Below, piece by piece: positions 10,242 to 20,006 of a DNA stretch of 64,000 nt. Position numbers and translations under genes: made by a program. The stretch is from Coemansia sp. RSA 487. Taxonomy: Eukaryota; Kickxellomycota; Kickxellomycetes; Kickxellales; Kickxellaceae. The stretch lies in NCBI GenBank assembly GCA_027577595.1, contig JANBRJ010000008.1, positions 244,804-308,803 on the forward strand, read 5' to 3'. The notes beneath the pieces are model-generated. The model had not been told where the DNA came from. It did not search any database and was given only the letters and a program-made list of their open reading frames with translations. Position 1 is the first letter of the stretch. Each line of letters begins with the position of its first letter.

Positions 10242-11564
10242 ATGAGCGCAGCACATCGTATAAAGATATCGAATATATCGCGACACGTAGATCAATCAGT
10301 ACTTGAGAAGCTGTTTTCGTTTATCGGCGACGTAACCAAGACCGAATTGCATCAAAGCAGCATTAACCCCGAAGTACAAGAGGCACAGATCGAGTTCAGC
10401 GATTTAGCAAGCGTGCGTCCGGCGCTGTTTCTTACCGGAACATCGTTAGCCGATCGGGCATTAGTGGTTACCGAGGATGTGGTAGGAGTTTCCAGCCAAA
10501 TAGGCAGCAACCATTTGGGCGGTGGAGCGCATGCGATGCCGTTGGCCAACCCGCCCGTTGTCGCTATGCTGGCGCAGCGGCCCCGCACGCTCAATGCAAT
10601 TCCTGCAAACGTTGCAGCCATAATCCATCCGTCCGTTCTACAGTTCGATCCGCTCAAGGCTGAGGAAATCTCGCGTACCATCTATGTTGGCAACATTGCA
10701 TCGTGGGTGGGTGAGCAGCAGCTGATGGATTTCTTTGGTGCTAGTGGACCCGTGGCTTATGTCAAAATGGCTGGTGACGGAATGCAGCCCACGAGGTTTG
10801 CGTTCGTCGAGTTTGCTGACGTGCATACGGCTCAGAGTGCGTTACAGATGAATGGAATGATGCTGGCCGATAGGCCGCTCAAGGTCAACCACTCGAAGAA
10901 TGCCATCAATAAGCCTCAGCGTCCATCGGCTGGTGGTGCTGGCGGGCTGCCGCCGGTTCCAGGTATCCTGGCTTCGTCGGCCCCACAGGTCCCTCAGGTA
11001 CCCACTCTTGCCGCCATTGCGTCTCTGCCAAGCAACGTGGACCCAGTGGCTGCTAGCTTGTTGGCTGCAAACAGCACGATTCAGGCAAGGCTCCAAGCAG
11101 TCAGGCAGCAGCAGGGCGCTGGGCTAGCGTGGCCTGTGCTCGGGAACACTAACCCAGTGACACCGACGGGTACTTCCCATAGCGACGAGCAGTATATTAC
11201 GAAAAAGATTCGTGACTTGCAATCGCAAATGGAAGACAAGTACGCTAAACGCAGTGACATAAAACGAGATAGGAGTCGTAGCAGCGATGAGAGCCATAGG
11301 AACCGTAGTCACCGTAGTAGTCGCTATGAGCACCGTAGTAGTAGGCGTCGTCGGTCGCCCAGCGCTACTGAAAGGAGGAGACGCAGAGATGAGTCCCCTC
11401 CGCAAGGATACCGGAGCAGCCGCCGTGGGTCCAATCGGTCACCCTCAGAAAGATCGCCTGCGCGGCGCTCGCATCGTCGCAGCGACGACTATTACTGGCG
11501 CGATCGTGATACCGCGGACTCGGGTAGCAGAAGAGCAGCATCGCCATGGCGCGAAAGAAGATGA
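10242..11564 (+). CDS. SREK1: SREK1-like splicing regulator (two RRMs plus RS domain)
   Basis: Nuclear pre-mRNA splicing regulator. The 440-residue protein has RRM1 at about residues 5-80 (IKISNISRHV, LFSFIGDV, FSDLASV), an Ala/Pro-rich linker, and RRM2 at about 145-220 (RTIYVGNIASW, VKMAGDGMQPTRFAFVEF, DRPLKVNHSKNAI). The MAGD-QPTRFAFVEFAD and DRPLK-NHS-NAI segments and the linker position are those of animal SREK1 (SFRS12). The C-terminal ~90 residues are an Arg/Ser domain (RSRSS, SRRRRSPS, RRSHRRSDD). Budding yeasts lack an obvious equivalent, so this is a retained ancestral splicing factor in a genome with few introns. Confidence 0.87.
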   Translation: MSAAHRIKISNISRHVDQSVLEKLFSFIGDVTKTELHQSSINPEVQEAQIEFSDLASVRPALFLTGTSLADRALVVTEDVVGVSSQIGSNHLGGGAHAMPLANPPVVAMLAQRPRTLNAIPANVAAIIHPSVLQFDPLKAEEISRTIYVGNIASWVGEQQLMDFFGASGPVAYVKMAGDGMQPTRFAFVEFADVHTAQSALQMNGMMLADRPLKVNHSKNAINKPQRPSAGGAGGLPPVPGILASSAPQVPQVPTLAAIASLPSNVDPVAASLLAANSTIQARLQAVRQQQGAGLAWPVLGNTNPVTPTGTSHSDEQYITKKIRDLQSQMEDKYAKRSDIKRDRSRSSDESHRNRSHRSSRYEHRSSRRRRSPSATERRRRRDESPPQGYRSSRRGSNRSPSERSPARRSHRRSDDYYWRDRDTADSGSRRAASPWRERR

Positions 11565-11805
11565 ATTTTTTTCTTTTTTTTTTTGTATCGTCAATAAATG
11601 ATGAAAAAAAAATCAAAACATTTGTTACTCAATTTCTGTATGTGGGAAACAAGAGGCCACCATCCGTGTTTACATTCCTTTCCCCGATTTCTTTGCAGAC
11701 CTTTTTAGAGGCTTTTTTATATACTTTTCTCCTGGAATTTTGCATCTTTGTTTCTTTTTATTCATTTGCATTACTTTTTTTTATTTATTTTCTTTAACTT
11801 CAAAA

Positions 11806-12644
11806 ATGTCTATGATTTCCATTGCAGCTTCGGCTGTTACGATAGCAATGTTTATAAGTCAGCTCTCGATATTACAGCAACTCAAACACGCACAGCGGCT
11901 CAAGCAAACGGTGCCGATATTACAATTCCTCGTGTCCTTTCTAAGGTAATTTATTAGCCAAAAAGAAGTCGATTCGAAGCTATAAATGTTTCCATTTTCT
12001 GAATGTTGGATTCTAATATGGACTCTGTTTTCAAATGTAGCTCGGTTATGTGGCTTAAATACGGACTTATAAAGCACGACCATACGATAACGTTTGTCAA
12101 TGGTACAGGTACGCTGATATCGTTCTATATCCTGTTCCTGTTTTGGAAGTACAGTTTGAGTCGGACGCGTGTGGAGATCAAGGTGCTTGTGACAGCAGTA
12201 CTGGGGGTCGTGGTAGTAAGCTACGTGGACCAGTCGAAGGACCCGGTGGCCATTGAGATTTTCAGTCTTCTTTGCTGCTTGATGTCGCTCCTGTTTCTTG
12301 CATCTCCGCTGAGCCAGATAGGCAGTGTCATTAGACTTCGGGATGCATCAGTATTGCTTCCGTCTGTAGCCGTGTTGGCCTTTTTTAATAACGTACTGTG
12401 GGCTATTTACGGTCATATCCACGAAGATCCATACATGGTTCTGCCCAACGGCATTGGCGCCTTCTTTTGCTCCCTCCAGCTGGCGCTTATTGCTTTCTAT
12501 GGAAGGGCTGCGGCTACCGGTCGGTTGCCAGTGGCTACCGATATACTGCCGGATTCGCCGTTGGACGACGCTACAGGTGCAAGCAGTGGCGTATCGGTTT
12601 CAGCGGAAACCGTACATATGACAGAGATCACCCACGACAACTAG
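11806..12644 (+). CDS. SWEET-family sugar transporter (MtN3/saliva), one intron
   Basis: Bidirectional sugar facilitator with two MtN3 triple-helix repeats joined by a linker helix, seven membrane segments in all. Exon 1 is 11806-11945 and exon 2 is 12041-12644, coding 247 residues; a 95-base intron lies between. Splicing regenerates the family motif across the junction: LVSFL then SSVMWLKYGL, which neither exon has alone. Repeat 2 contains LPSVAVLAFFNNVLWAIYG and LPNGIGAFFCSLQLAL, including the conserved Asn of the sugar pore. The C-terminal ~40 residues are polar and cytosolic. Starting at 11806 gives the first helix (ISIAASAVTIAMFISQL). Alternatively the first ATG-like start inside exon 2 would lose helix 1 and part of helix 2, which is unlikely. 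Confidence 0.9.
11946..12040 (+). other. Spliceosomal intron in the SWEET gene
   Basis: A GTAATT donor at 11946, a TTCTAAT-like branch point about 30 bases before the end, and a TGTAG acceptor at 12036-12040. It is phase 2 and splits a Ser codon. It contains in-frame stops and breaks the SWEET reading frame unless removed. Confidence 0.88.
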
Positions 12645-12942
12645 AAGGGGGAAAAGCATTTCGTTGTCCATTTTAGCTGCCCCCCCCCCAAGATTTGGAT
12701 TCATGAGAACAAAATGGGGGGTTTTGTGGCAGTATGCCAATTTGGATTAGTATTCGCCACTCTGCGCGTAAAAAAAAGGCAGAAAGCCAGTTTGGTTTGG
12801 ATCAAACTTTGGTTGTTCCTATAAAAAAACATGAACAAAAGGGAAGAGTAACTGAAAACAGATATTGTGATGGGGGAGGGAGAAAGGAGGGCCTATTGTG
12901 GATACTTGAGCAAAATATGCAATTGTTTTTTATTAGCGTCTT

Positions 12943-14415
12943 CTACTGACTGGGTTCCTTGATGACGTGGAGATAAGCAGCGATTGTGCATGCGCCATCT
13001 TCGATGAACGGGGAGATGCCCGGGGCCGGGGCGGTTCTGAGATCGGCCAGCTTCATAAAGCGCGTGAAGCCCCAGTTGGGGTTGTTGCGGTGGAAGCAAT
13101 GGTACGCCGACCCATGCGTGTTGTGCGCCGGGTCGTGCGCATTGGAGATGGCCAGCACGAAGCGGCACGTGCAGCGCCAGTCCTCGTTAGAGTCCGACGT
13201 GCCCAGACATTCGAGGAACAGCGACAGAACACCCTTGTGCGAGCTGCCAAACGGCCGCAGCAGGATGCGCCAAATGTGGCCGCCGCACTTGAATACGTCG
13301 CTGGTGGCACGTCGCTCCAGCTTGTCCCAGTTGTCGATCTTCCAAAAGAACGCCTTGCTGTCAAATACAATGTCCTCCATGTGTGCGTTGGCAAAGTTCT
13401 CGGCATCGTAGATGCTGATGTTGGGCGACTGTGTGCTGGAGCTGACGTTGGTGCCGATCAATGCTGCCGCCGCTGATGCTGTGTCCACCACCTTTCCATT
13501 GCCTGTTGTCTTGCTCTTCAGGCTTGGCGTCTCGCCAGGCGCCACCGATTGCGCGGCGCTGATTGGCGTGGGAAGCTTTTGCTCCGCCTGTTCTGGAGTC
13601 TTTGTTGCTGCTGCTGCCGCTGCCGCTGCGGTGGTTGTTGGCTGTGGCTGTGGCTGGTGGATGCCGTTGACGACCATGCCTCTTGCGGCTTGCTCCTGCT
13701 GGATGTGGAGCTGCTGAAGCATCTGCTGCATCTGCGCCTGCCCAAACGTGGGGAACTTTATCTCAATGTACTGTCCGTCCTGGTCAATCCCAAACCCGCC
13801 CATAGGAACGCCAACCTCGTTGACAATGGGCGTCTTTGCGCGTACTGGGTCCGCTGTTTCGCCCGGGACAGTAGGCACCTCTGCATTTTGCTTTTGCTTG
13901 TCTAGCGATGCCTGCGACTGCGGGCTTGATATTGTTGACGATGACACGGTGCTCATGCGTGGCTGCAATCCCATCCCACTTGCCGCTGCTGTCATTGCTG
14001 GCATCGCATACGCTGACGGATAGTACATGGACTGCTGTGCTGGCGCGTAGTAGGCTGGCTGTCCGAACGCGCTGACGCCAGAGAGCGCCTGTGCCGGCGG
14101 CGGCGGCGACAGCGACATGTATGGCGTGGCGAATGGGAACATACCCATCGGCGACTGGAACATGGCCGATGGGTGGTGCTGTTGCGGCTGGCCTTGCTGT
14201 TGCTGCTGTTGCTGCTGCTGCTGTTGGCCCTGTGGTTGCTGCAAATATGGCTGTAGACTGGGCTGCATCGGCGCAGTTGGTGGGGGACTAAGATAGAACC
14301 TGTACACAGGCTCTGGACTTGTGATGCCCGAGCTTTGCGCCGTAGCTGCCGTGCCCTTGATATTGTCACCAGACACGTGCGGCGGCTCCATGGGTGTTTC
14401 TGTTCCCGATGACAT
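12943..14415 (-). CDS. MATH/TRAF-domain protein with Gln/Pro-rich N-terminus
   Basis: A 490-residue protein with a long low-complexity N-terminal part (Pro/Gln/Ala/Ser, including a run of about eleven Gln near residue 65) and a C-terminal MATH domain from about residue 345 (FFWKIDNWDKL, CGGHIWRILLRPFG, FHRNNPNWGFTRFMKL). MATH domains bind short peptide motifs, as in the N-terminus of the ubiquitin protease USP7/Ubp15, but no protease, BTB or RING domain is attached here. It may therefore be a stand-alone adaptor. The longest frame extends 79 codons upstream from a TTG and reads as leader; the ATG at 14415 (MSSGTETP) is preferred. The gene is tail to tail with the SWEET gene, with about 300 bases between them including a run of nine C. 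Confidence 0.8.
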   Translation of the reverse strand: MSSGTETPMEPPHVSGDNIKGTAATAQSSGITSPEPVYRFYLSPPPTAPMQPSLQPYLQQPQGQQQQQQQQQQQGQPQQHHPSAMFQSPMGMFPFATPYMSLSPPPPAQALSGVSAFGQPAYYAPAQQSMYYPSAYAMPAMTAAASGMGLQPRMSTVSSSTISSPQSQASLDKQKQNAEVPTVPGETADPVRAKTPIVNEVGVPMGGFGIDQDGQYIEIKFPTFGQAQMQQMLQQLHIQQEQAARGMVVNGIHQPQPQPTTTAAAAAAAATKTPEQAEQKLPTPISAAQSVAPGETPSLKSKTTGNGKVVDTASAAAALIGTNVSSSTQSPNISIYDAENFANAHMEDIVFDSKAFFWKIDNWDKLERRATSDVFKCGGHIWRILLRPFGSSHKGVLSLFLECLGTSDSNEDWRCTCRFVLAISNAHDPAHNTHGSAYHCFHRNNPNWGFTRFMKLADLRTAPAPGISPFIEDGACTIAAYLHVIKEPSQ

Positions 14416-15605
14416 TAGCAATAGATAACAAGAAAAATTTTGCAAACAGGAATAAAGAGTGATAAATTTTATTTTTCTGGCGGAAGTTAAAAAAGAAAAC
14501 AGAACCAGCTGGAGAATACAAAAAATTGATGCTTTTTTATCATCGACAGTAAAAAGAAGTAAAATCACCAAAACAGGACGAAAAATTGCAAACAAAGGCA
14601 TCAAAAAAGAAAAGCTCACGTCCCATCCAAATCGGGCGCCAAAAAAAAACAATCATAAAGTTGCATCGAAAAGCTCTCCCTTTTGTGCTGCTTCTTTAAT
14701 CCCACGCGTTTCTTTTAGGCTATATGCCTTTACTTTTCTCTCCTCGTTCCTTTTTGACTTTTCTTGGCTGGCTTTTTAGCTTTGAGTTTAAAAAAGAACA
14801 ATAGCCTTGTTGTCATCATACTTCATTTTCTGCGGAATTATACCTCGGAATAGAAACAAAGCTTTGGGCGGCTTGTGTATAGTGCATCTAATGGACAAGA
14901 AAAAAGCCGATGGTGCCTTTATATCTTTTTTTGCATTGTCACTATTAGGAGAAATATAAAAGAATGAGCTTGCGCGTGCCCATGTCCTTTTGCTCTTTTT
15001 GTCCAAAGGCTCTGTTCTTCAAAGGCAAAGATGCAAAACAGAAGCTGTTGCATTGAATTGCATCATATCCACGTGATGAGTCAGACATTCCAACATCTGG
15101 TTTCTATAACGGCTCGAATGACGTCTGAGTCGACTCGGCTTGTGTTTCCAGAATACTGGTAAACAATAAGGCTCTTGTATTCCTGGTTGTTTTGCCGCCT
15201 CGGTTGCGGGAAAAACACCCCGCCAACCCAAGCTATTGTAACCGTAAACACAACCACAAAGCCCGAATATCCATATAATTTAGCTTGTCTGAGAACAAGT
15301 GAAAAATTATATTGCTCTAATTATATGCCATATGGGCAATTGTAATGGCATAATCCAAATTCTCGAATAATATCACGGAACACACGACTGTCAGTGGCGT
15401 TACAAATCATAAAACGGCCAAAATAGTGCCTGTAATTTTCTCCCCCATCACAGCTCCAAACATCCAACGGAAAACGCTCCAGCATTTGTACCTAACCAGG
15501 TCCAGTTTACACACGGCTTGTTGAATAGCTTGCAGATTTGGCCATCTACACCACAGCACATCGCATTTATTAATAAACATTGTCGAATCGGCCCGCTCGA
15601 AATGG
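14416..15605. other. 1.2 kb spacer: MATH gene promoter and F-box-like gene 3' flank
   Basis: Both flanking genes are on the minus strand. An A/T-rich leader lies just right of 14415. I found no convincing gene; short open frames here start at non-ATG codons. Confidence 0.45.
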
Positions 15606-17360
15606 CTATACAAGCTTAACATTGTCCATGCGCCCTTTGTACTTGCAAAGAGGTTTCTCATCGAGTACAGAGTCGATATGTTTCCAAATAGAGACCTTGC
15701 GGGGATCTCTGGTCTGAACAAATGCAAGGCTGGGACAATCTGCTGCAAGCATTATTACAAGCAATGCGACGCGTTCAACAGAAACAGCTACTTTTTCGTG
15801 TGTATGAAAGTATCTTAGCCGCTTGTTTAGAACTTGATCATATGAATCCTGTCTGTTAACAAATCCATCGAGCAACGTCATTTCTTCGCTATCTAATTCC
15901 TTTACATTCCCACAAGCAAACTCTTCAAGAGTTGGCAAAAGCTTGATGGCTTTGACAATGTCCAATATGCGAAATTGCGTCCAAGAAATATCCATGGCGC
16001 GGATGCTGAGGGTAGCCGAATGTTTGCCAATGGCGGCAACCAGCTTATGAGAGTCCAATGTCTGCATATAAAAATTTAGCGTGCTCAAAGATGGTGATGC
16101 AATACGAAACAGCGAATCGACTAATTCTTTTTCGTCATATTCCAAGTCTGGTTTACGACAGAGAGGATCGGCACACCAGATGTAGCATAGGTTTTCAAAT
16201 AAACCTTGCTCAAATGCCCGATAAGCTTTGAATCCACGAGACACAGATGCACAGGTAACCATCAACTTCTTTATCGTCTTGCACGACCCTCTAAACAAGA
16301 TGTCGCTGTTGAAATAGCACTTGGATTCCCATGCTAACTGTGTGAGCACAGGAAATGGATCAGCCAAATCGCTCACATTTGTTTCGGCAATGCAATAATC
16401 TGTGTACTTGGATGTAACACATAGCGTTTTCAGCCGCGGGTATATGACCGTGTTACCATTTTCGTCCTGCACTAGAGCACGTAGCTCGTCCTTGTTTTTG
16501 TGCTTCAAATTAATTGAGGCTAGCAGCGGGGCGTGGACATAAGCTAGCTGTAGTATTCCTGGTCCAAATTTGCAGAGATCACAATAAAGAGTTGTTAGTT
16601 TTAATTCCGGGCATCCAAGCAGGTGCTTTAAGTAATACTGCTCGGGGAAAAATGCATCAAAGTCGTTAAGAATAACCGAAAGAAGATGGAAGATACCTGA
16701 CCCTAGATCATCAAATATTGGGTTGTTTGACAGCTCCATATCGCTCCAAACCAACTGTAGTGTATTGATTTTTGGCATCGACTGTTCAATACGTTTAGCA
16801 ATTGTCTGTATGCCTGCAATGCCTAGTCTGTAATCTGTAGGTTCATCACCCAAGCGGCTGTGCCCTATGAGTTTGGCGATTTTTACAATGTTTGCGTCAT
16901 TTAGCTTGTATGTCGAAGGTTTACGTATCCCATCTCTCCGGTTTGGCCCAATACGCAAGACATGGGCATTGGGAAACACAACTGTGCTTCCCCACACCCT
17001 ATCAAGGTCATCGAGAATACTGTTGGAGAATATACCCCCTTTGGTTGGCAATATAAGATCTACACCTTTGACCTGGTTGTACACAACCGGGCCATGCCGG
17101 GGATTAAATTCTCTTGGGAGACATGGAAACGAGAGACATATTTTTTTGTCAAGACTAAAGTTCAGACAAGCCCTGGTGTAGCAATGTTCTAGCACAATGA
17201 AATACCATAGTCGACAGGTTCGGTACAGAGCCCAGTTCGGTGTCCTTTCCGGGTCAACCTTGCCCTTTGGCGTGCCAGGTAGCGAAAAGATCCTCGCAAA
17301 ATTGTAGATTGCTACTGCAACACCACTGGGAAGTGTTTGAAAAGGCGATAGAGTGGTCAT
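15606..17360 (-). CDS. F-box-like / leucine-rich hypothetical protein (large fungal family)
   Basis: A 584-residue protein with a short N-terminal F-box-like segment (LPSGVAVAIYNFARIF ... YRTCRLWYFIVLEHCY), then irregular Leu-rich repeats without recognised catalytic residues. The architecture and low GC resemble the protein at 61748-63274, which starts with a clearer F-box (LPSEILVAIL ... CRKWRYITLPLVY). Such proteins usually act as substrate receptors of SCF ubiquitin ligases; here that is an inference, since the F-box is weak. It starts at the ATG at 17360 and is transcribed divergently from the first aldo/keto reductase gene. I assign no function. Confidence 0.7.
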   Translation of the reverse strand: MTTLSPFQTLPSGVAVAIYNFARIFSLPGTPKGKVDPERTPNWALYRTCRLWYFIVLEHCYTRACLNFSLDKKICLSFPCLPREFNPRHGPVVYNQVKGVDLILPTKGGIFSNSILDDLDRVWGSTVVFPNAHVLRIGPNRRDGIRKPSTYKLNDANIVKIAKLIGHSRLGDEPTDYRLGIAGIQTIAKRIEQSMPKINTLQLVWSDMELSNNPIFDDLGSGIFHLLSVILNDFDAFFPEQYYLKHLLGCPELKLTTLYCDLCKFGPGILQLAYVHAPLLASINLKHKNKDELRALVQDENGNTVIYPRLKTLCVTSKYTDYCIAETNVSDLADPFPVLTQLAWESKCYFNSDILFRGSCKTIKKLMVTCASVSRGFKAYRAFEQGLFENLCYIWCADPLCRKPDLEYDEKELVDSLFRIASPSLSTLNFYMQTLDSHKLVAAIGKHSATLSIRAMDISWTQFRILDIVKAIKLLPTLEEFACGNVKELDSEEMTLLDGFVNRQDSYDQVLNKRLRYFHTHEKVAVSVERVALLVIMLAADCPSLAFVQTRDPRKVSIWKHIDSVLDEKPLCKYKGRMDNVKLV

Positions 17361-18013
17361 TTCAAAAAGAAAAAGAGGAAAAAGTAGAAGCTAAACTTGT
17401 GACTATGGAAAGTACTTCAAGACAAAGAAGCAAAAAATATGTTTTGTAAAGTTGTCAATTTCTTTTAGACAACATGTGCTTTTAGACACCAGCGCTTTAA
17501 CCGAGCCTCATCAGTGCATAATTCGTTGATCAGTTTTTAGATTTGGTCGCACCATGCAATATACATGTTGCCAAGGCAAGTGAAAAAAAAACCAATGTCA
17601 GTGGCGCGCAATCGACTACTGTAAACGATGGCCATGAGTTTCTACATTTCCATTTCATTTAAATCACTCCCCAACGGAAGCAAGTCGGTACCCGCAAAAT
17701 AAACGCCAATATGCTTTGCAAAATATGATCGTGTGGTGCGGCGATTCTTCGGATATTGCGGCGACCGAAAGAAAAATGGCCATAAATACACGCATTTCTC
17801 GGTTCAAACACCTACGTATCCATCTACAAATACCATAGGATCTACGAATGCTTACTAATGCACTTTGTATTCTGTCAAAGCTCTTTATTGGTATAAAAGT
17901 AGATGGAAGGTAGGCGGCTCCAACAAAAGCTTGAGATTTTTACATTAGTCTGCTATCAGCAAGCACATGCTTACTTATCCCACGAACAACAAACAATCTG
18001 CAATTTAAGGGAA
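17361..18013 (+). promoter_or_regulatory. Promoter of AKR paralog 1 with two CGG-N3-CCG sites and TATA box
   Basis: The palindrome CGG-TAC-CCG lies at 17686-17694 and CGG-CGA-CCG at 17759-17767; CGG-N3-CCG spacing is a type bound by Zn2Cys6 dimers. The first site sits in a longer block (ACGGAAGCAAGTCGGT) repeated in the AKR2 promoter. A TATAAAA box is at 17892-17898. The region is shared with the divergent F-box-like gene. Confidence 0.55.
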
Positions 18014-19030
18014 ATGGCATCCATTCCTACTGTTGAAATCGGCGTTCCTGGAGATAAGGTGCGTGTGCCGCGTATCGGCCTTGGAACTATGGGCATGTCT
18101 GCCGTTTTTGGTCCGACCAACGACGACGAATCCATTAAGGTTCTGGAGCGTGCAATCGACATTGGATGCACTTTTTGGAACACTGCCTGCGCATATGGTA
18201 TAGGCCACAACGAAAGGCTTCTTTCGCGTGTCCTGAAAGACCGGAGAGACAAAGTATTTGTGTCCACAAAGTTTGGAATCATGCTACGCGAGCCCGAAGA
18301 CGATCCACCAAAGTTTTTTGCCCATTATATGATTGGGCACAACGGAAAGCGCGACTACGTGCGCGAGTGCATAAACAAGACACTTGAGCGCTTGGGCACC
18401 GACTATGTTGATCTGTACATCATCGCTCGTATCGATCGTAGTACCCCGCTTGAAGAAACTATTGGTGCACTGGGTGAGCTTGTCAAGGAAGGCAAGATTC
18501 GCTATATCGGAATATCTGAGTGCACTGCCGATGATCTGCGTCGCGCCTACAAGGTTCATCCGATTGCTGCAGCTGAAGTCGAGTACAGCGTTTGGTCGCG
18601 TGATATCGAAGCCGATGGTTTGCTTGACGCTTGCCGCGATCTCGGGGTAACCATTATTGCCTATTCGCCACTCGGTCATGGGTTCCTTACTGGTCGGGTT
18701 CGCAACACGGATGAACTCGATAAAGATGACGTGCGTAGCAACCTCGATCGTCTTCAGCCTGAGCACTTTGATGCCAACCTTAGGTTTGTTGATTCGTTTG
18801 GTCGCTTGGCCAAGAAACACAACGCAACCGCTGGACAGCTTGCCCTTGCATGGCTGTTAAGACAGGAGGAGAATCTTATTGCAATTCCTGGCACCAAAAA
18901 GATAAAGTACTTGGAAGAAAATTTCGGCGCTGGACAAATCGAGTTGAGCGATGCTGAGCTCAAGGAGCTTAGGAATGTTGTCAACAACGCAGATATCCAG
19001 GGACACCGTCTCTGGAAAGAGCATAGTTAA
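18014..19030 (+). CDS. Aldo/keto reductase paralog 1, degenerate catalytic tetrad
   Basis: A 338-residue (beta/alpha)8 NAD(P)H oxidoreductase fold of the AKR8/AKR13 type (fungal YakC, plant ATB2-like). Recognisable are GLGTMGMS, VDLYIIARID, ECTADDLRRAYKVHP, YSPLGHGFLTGR and the cofactor loop AIPGTKKIKYLEENFGA. Two of four catalytic residues are changed: Asp to Asn in the FWNTACAYG segment (normally DTADxYG), and the His of the usual YYxHR to Ala in YIIARID. Tyr and Lys (VSTKFG) remain. The TATA box at 17892 makes the ATG at 18014 a better start than the in-frame one at 17903, which lies 11 bases past the TATA box. It is the first of three tandem same-strand copies. It may be catalytically weak, altered in chemistry, or a cofactor sensor like Kv-beta. 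Confidence 0.9.
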   Translation: MASIPTVEIGVPGDKVRVPRIGLGTMGMSAVFGPTNDDESIKVLERAIDIGCTFWNTACAYGIGHNERLLSRVLKDRRDKVFVSTKFGIMLREPEDDPPKFFAHYMIGHNGKRDYVRECINKTLERLGTDYVDLYIIARIDRSTPLEETIGALGELVKEGKIRYIGISECTADDLRRAYKVHPIAAAEVEYSVWSRDIEADGLLDACRDLGVTIIAYSPLGHGFLTGRVRNTDELDKDDVRSNLDRLQPEHFDANLRFVDSFGRLAKKHNATAGQLALAWLLRQEENLIAIPGTKKIKYLEENFGAGQIELSDAELKELRNVVNNADIQGHRLWKEHS

Positions 19031-20006
19031 GCTGTGCTTTCGTTATTTCTTGGTTTTTTAGCGATTGGTTTGCTTTGTTTGTTTTGACAGAACGATTTTA
19101 AAGCTTTACCCGAGGGGTTTTTTTAGTTCTCAATTGTGATGTGAGCTGATCTTTATGCTTGTTGATTTGTGTAATTATGCATATCAGCTCATGTATGAAT
19201 TTTTTAATAGCGCTTTCCCGCTGAGCGTTCTTTAATATTTCCCAAAAGTTTATCAAGAAAACGAGATGTGAGAAGCTAGGGGGAAAACATGCAAATGATT
19301 TGGCAAAGAGGCTTTACAAGTGTATCTATTTAGCATGTCTGTAAATCCGTTTAGTTCCGGAGCGGTCTTCTTTCGTTGCCAAAGCGGAATCGAGCCTGTA
19401 CCCGAAAAGGCTAACGTCAGCAGTGCATTTTTACAAAATATAATAGTGTAATGTGGCACGTATTCGGCCTGCAAACGGGTTTTCGCCGCAAGATTGGGAT
19501 ATTCTATTGCTTGATAACGCAGTGTTGGTGAAAGACAAGGGTGGATTTCGCAGAGAATACTTGTTTATAATATCCGATTTACACTATTGCTTTTGATTCA
19601 AGTTAGGTTTTTCTTTTACCGACGGGAAGCGAGTCGGTTTCCGAGATTAAATACCAAACGCTTATTTTTGCAAGATTATTGGTGCAACATGGCAAATCCT
19701 TGGTACGCACGCGACTGCGGCCACGTATAATAAGCTATAAAGGATTGTTGTAGATGTAGATAAATGGGTGTATTTATCAACATTTATGGAATTGTAGGTG
19801 CTTACAAATTCACTAAACTCAGTGCAGCATCGAGCACTTTCAAATTCTACCTTGGAGGCTTTGCCAAGCTATCTGTTAGCATAAAAGTGCTTGAGAATAA
19901 GCAGCTCACGGCATTGGAGCCTCTTCATTCGACACCTTACAACACAACGAACAGCAAATTTTACTATCTATCCAGCGAATATCAAACACTCTGCAAAAGC
20001 AACATA
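19031..20006 (+). promoter_or_regulatory. Intergenic region with promoter of AKR paralog 2
   Basis: Contains the block CGGGAAGCGAGTCGGT followed by CCG, giving a CGG-TTT-CCG palindrome at 19635-19643, matching the AKR1 promoter block in sequence and distance from the start. A TATAAAG box is at 19736-19742. The ~265 bases between TATA box and ATG are long, so a leader intron or an upstream start at 19764 are possible. No other gene is seen. Confidence 0.5.

Noticed and set aside
15019-15231. 70-codon minus-strand frame rich in Cys and Arg
   Set aside because: Starts with TTG and has no recognisable domain or signal; lies in the promoter side of the MATH gene.
19764-20006. 81-codon N-terminal extension of AKR paralog 2
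   Set aside because: No counterpart in copies 1 and 3, no targeting-peptide pattern, and homology starts exactly at the ATG at 20007. Kept only as an alternative.
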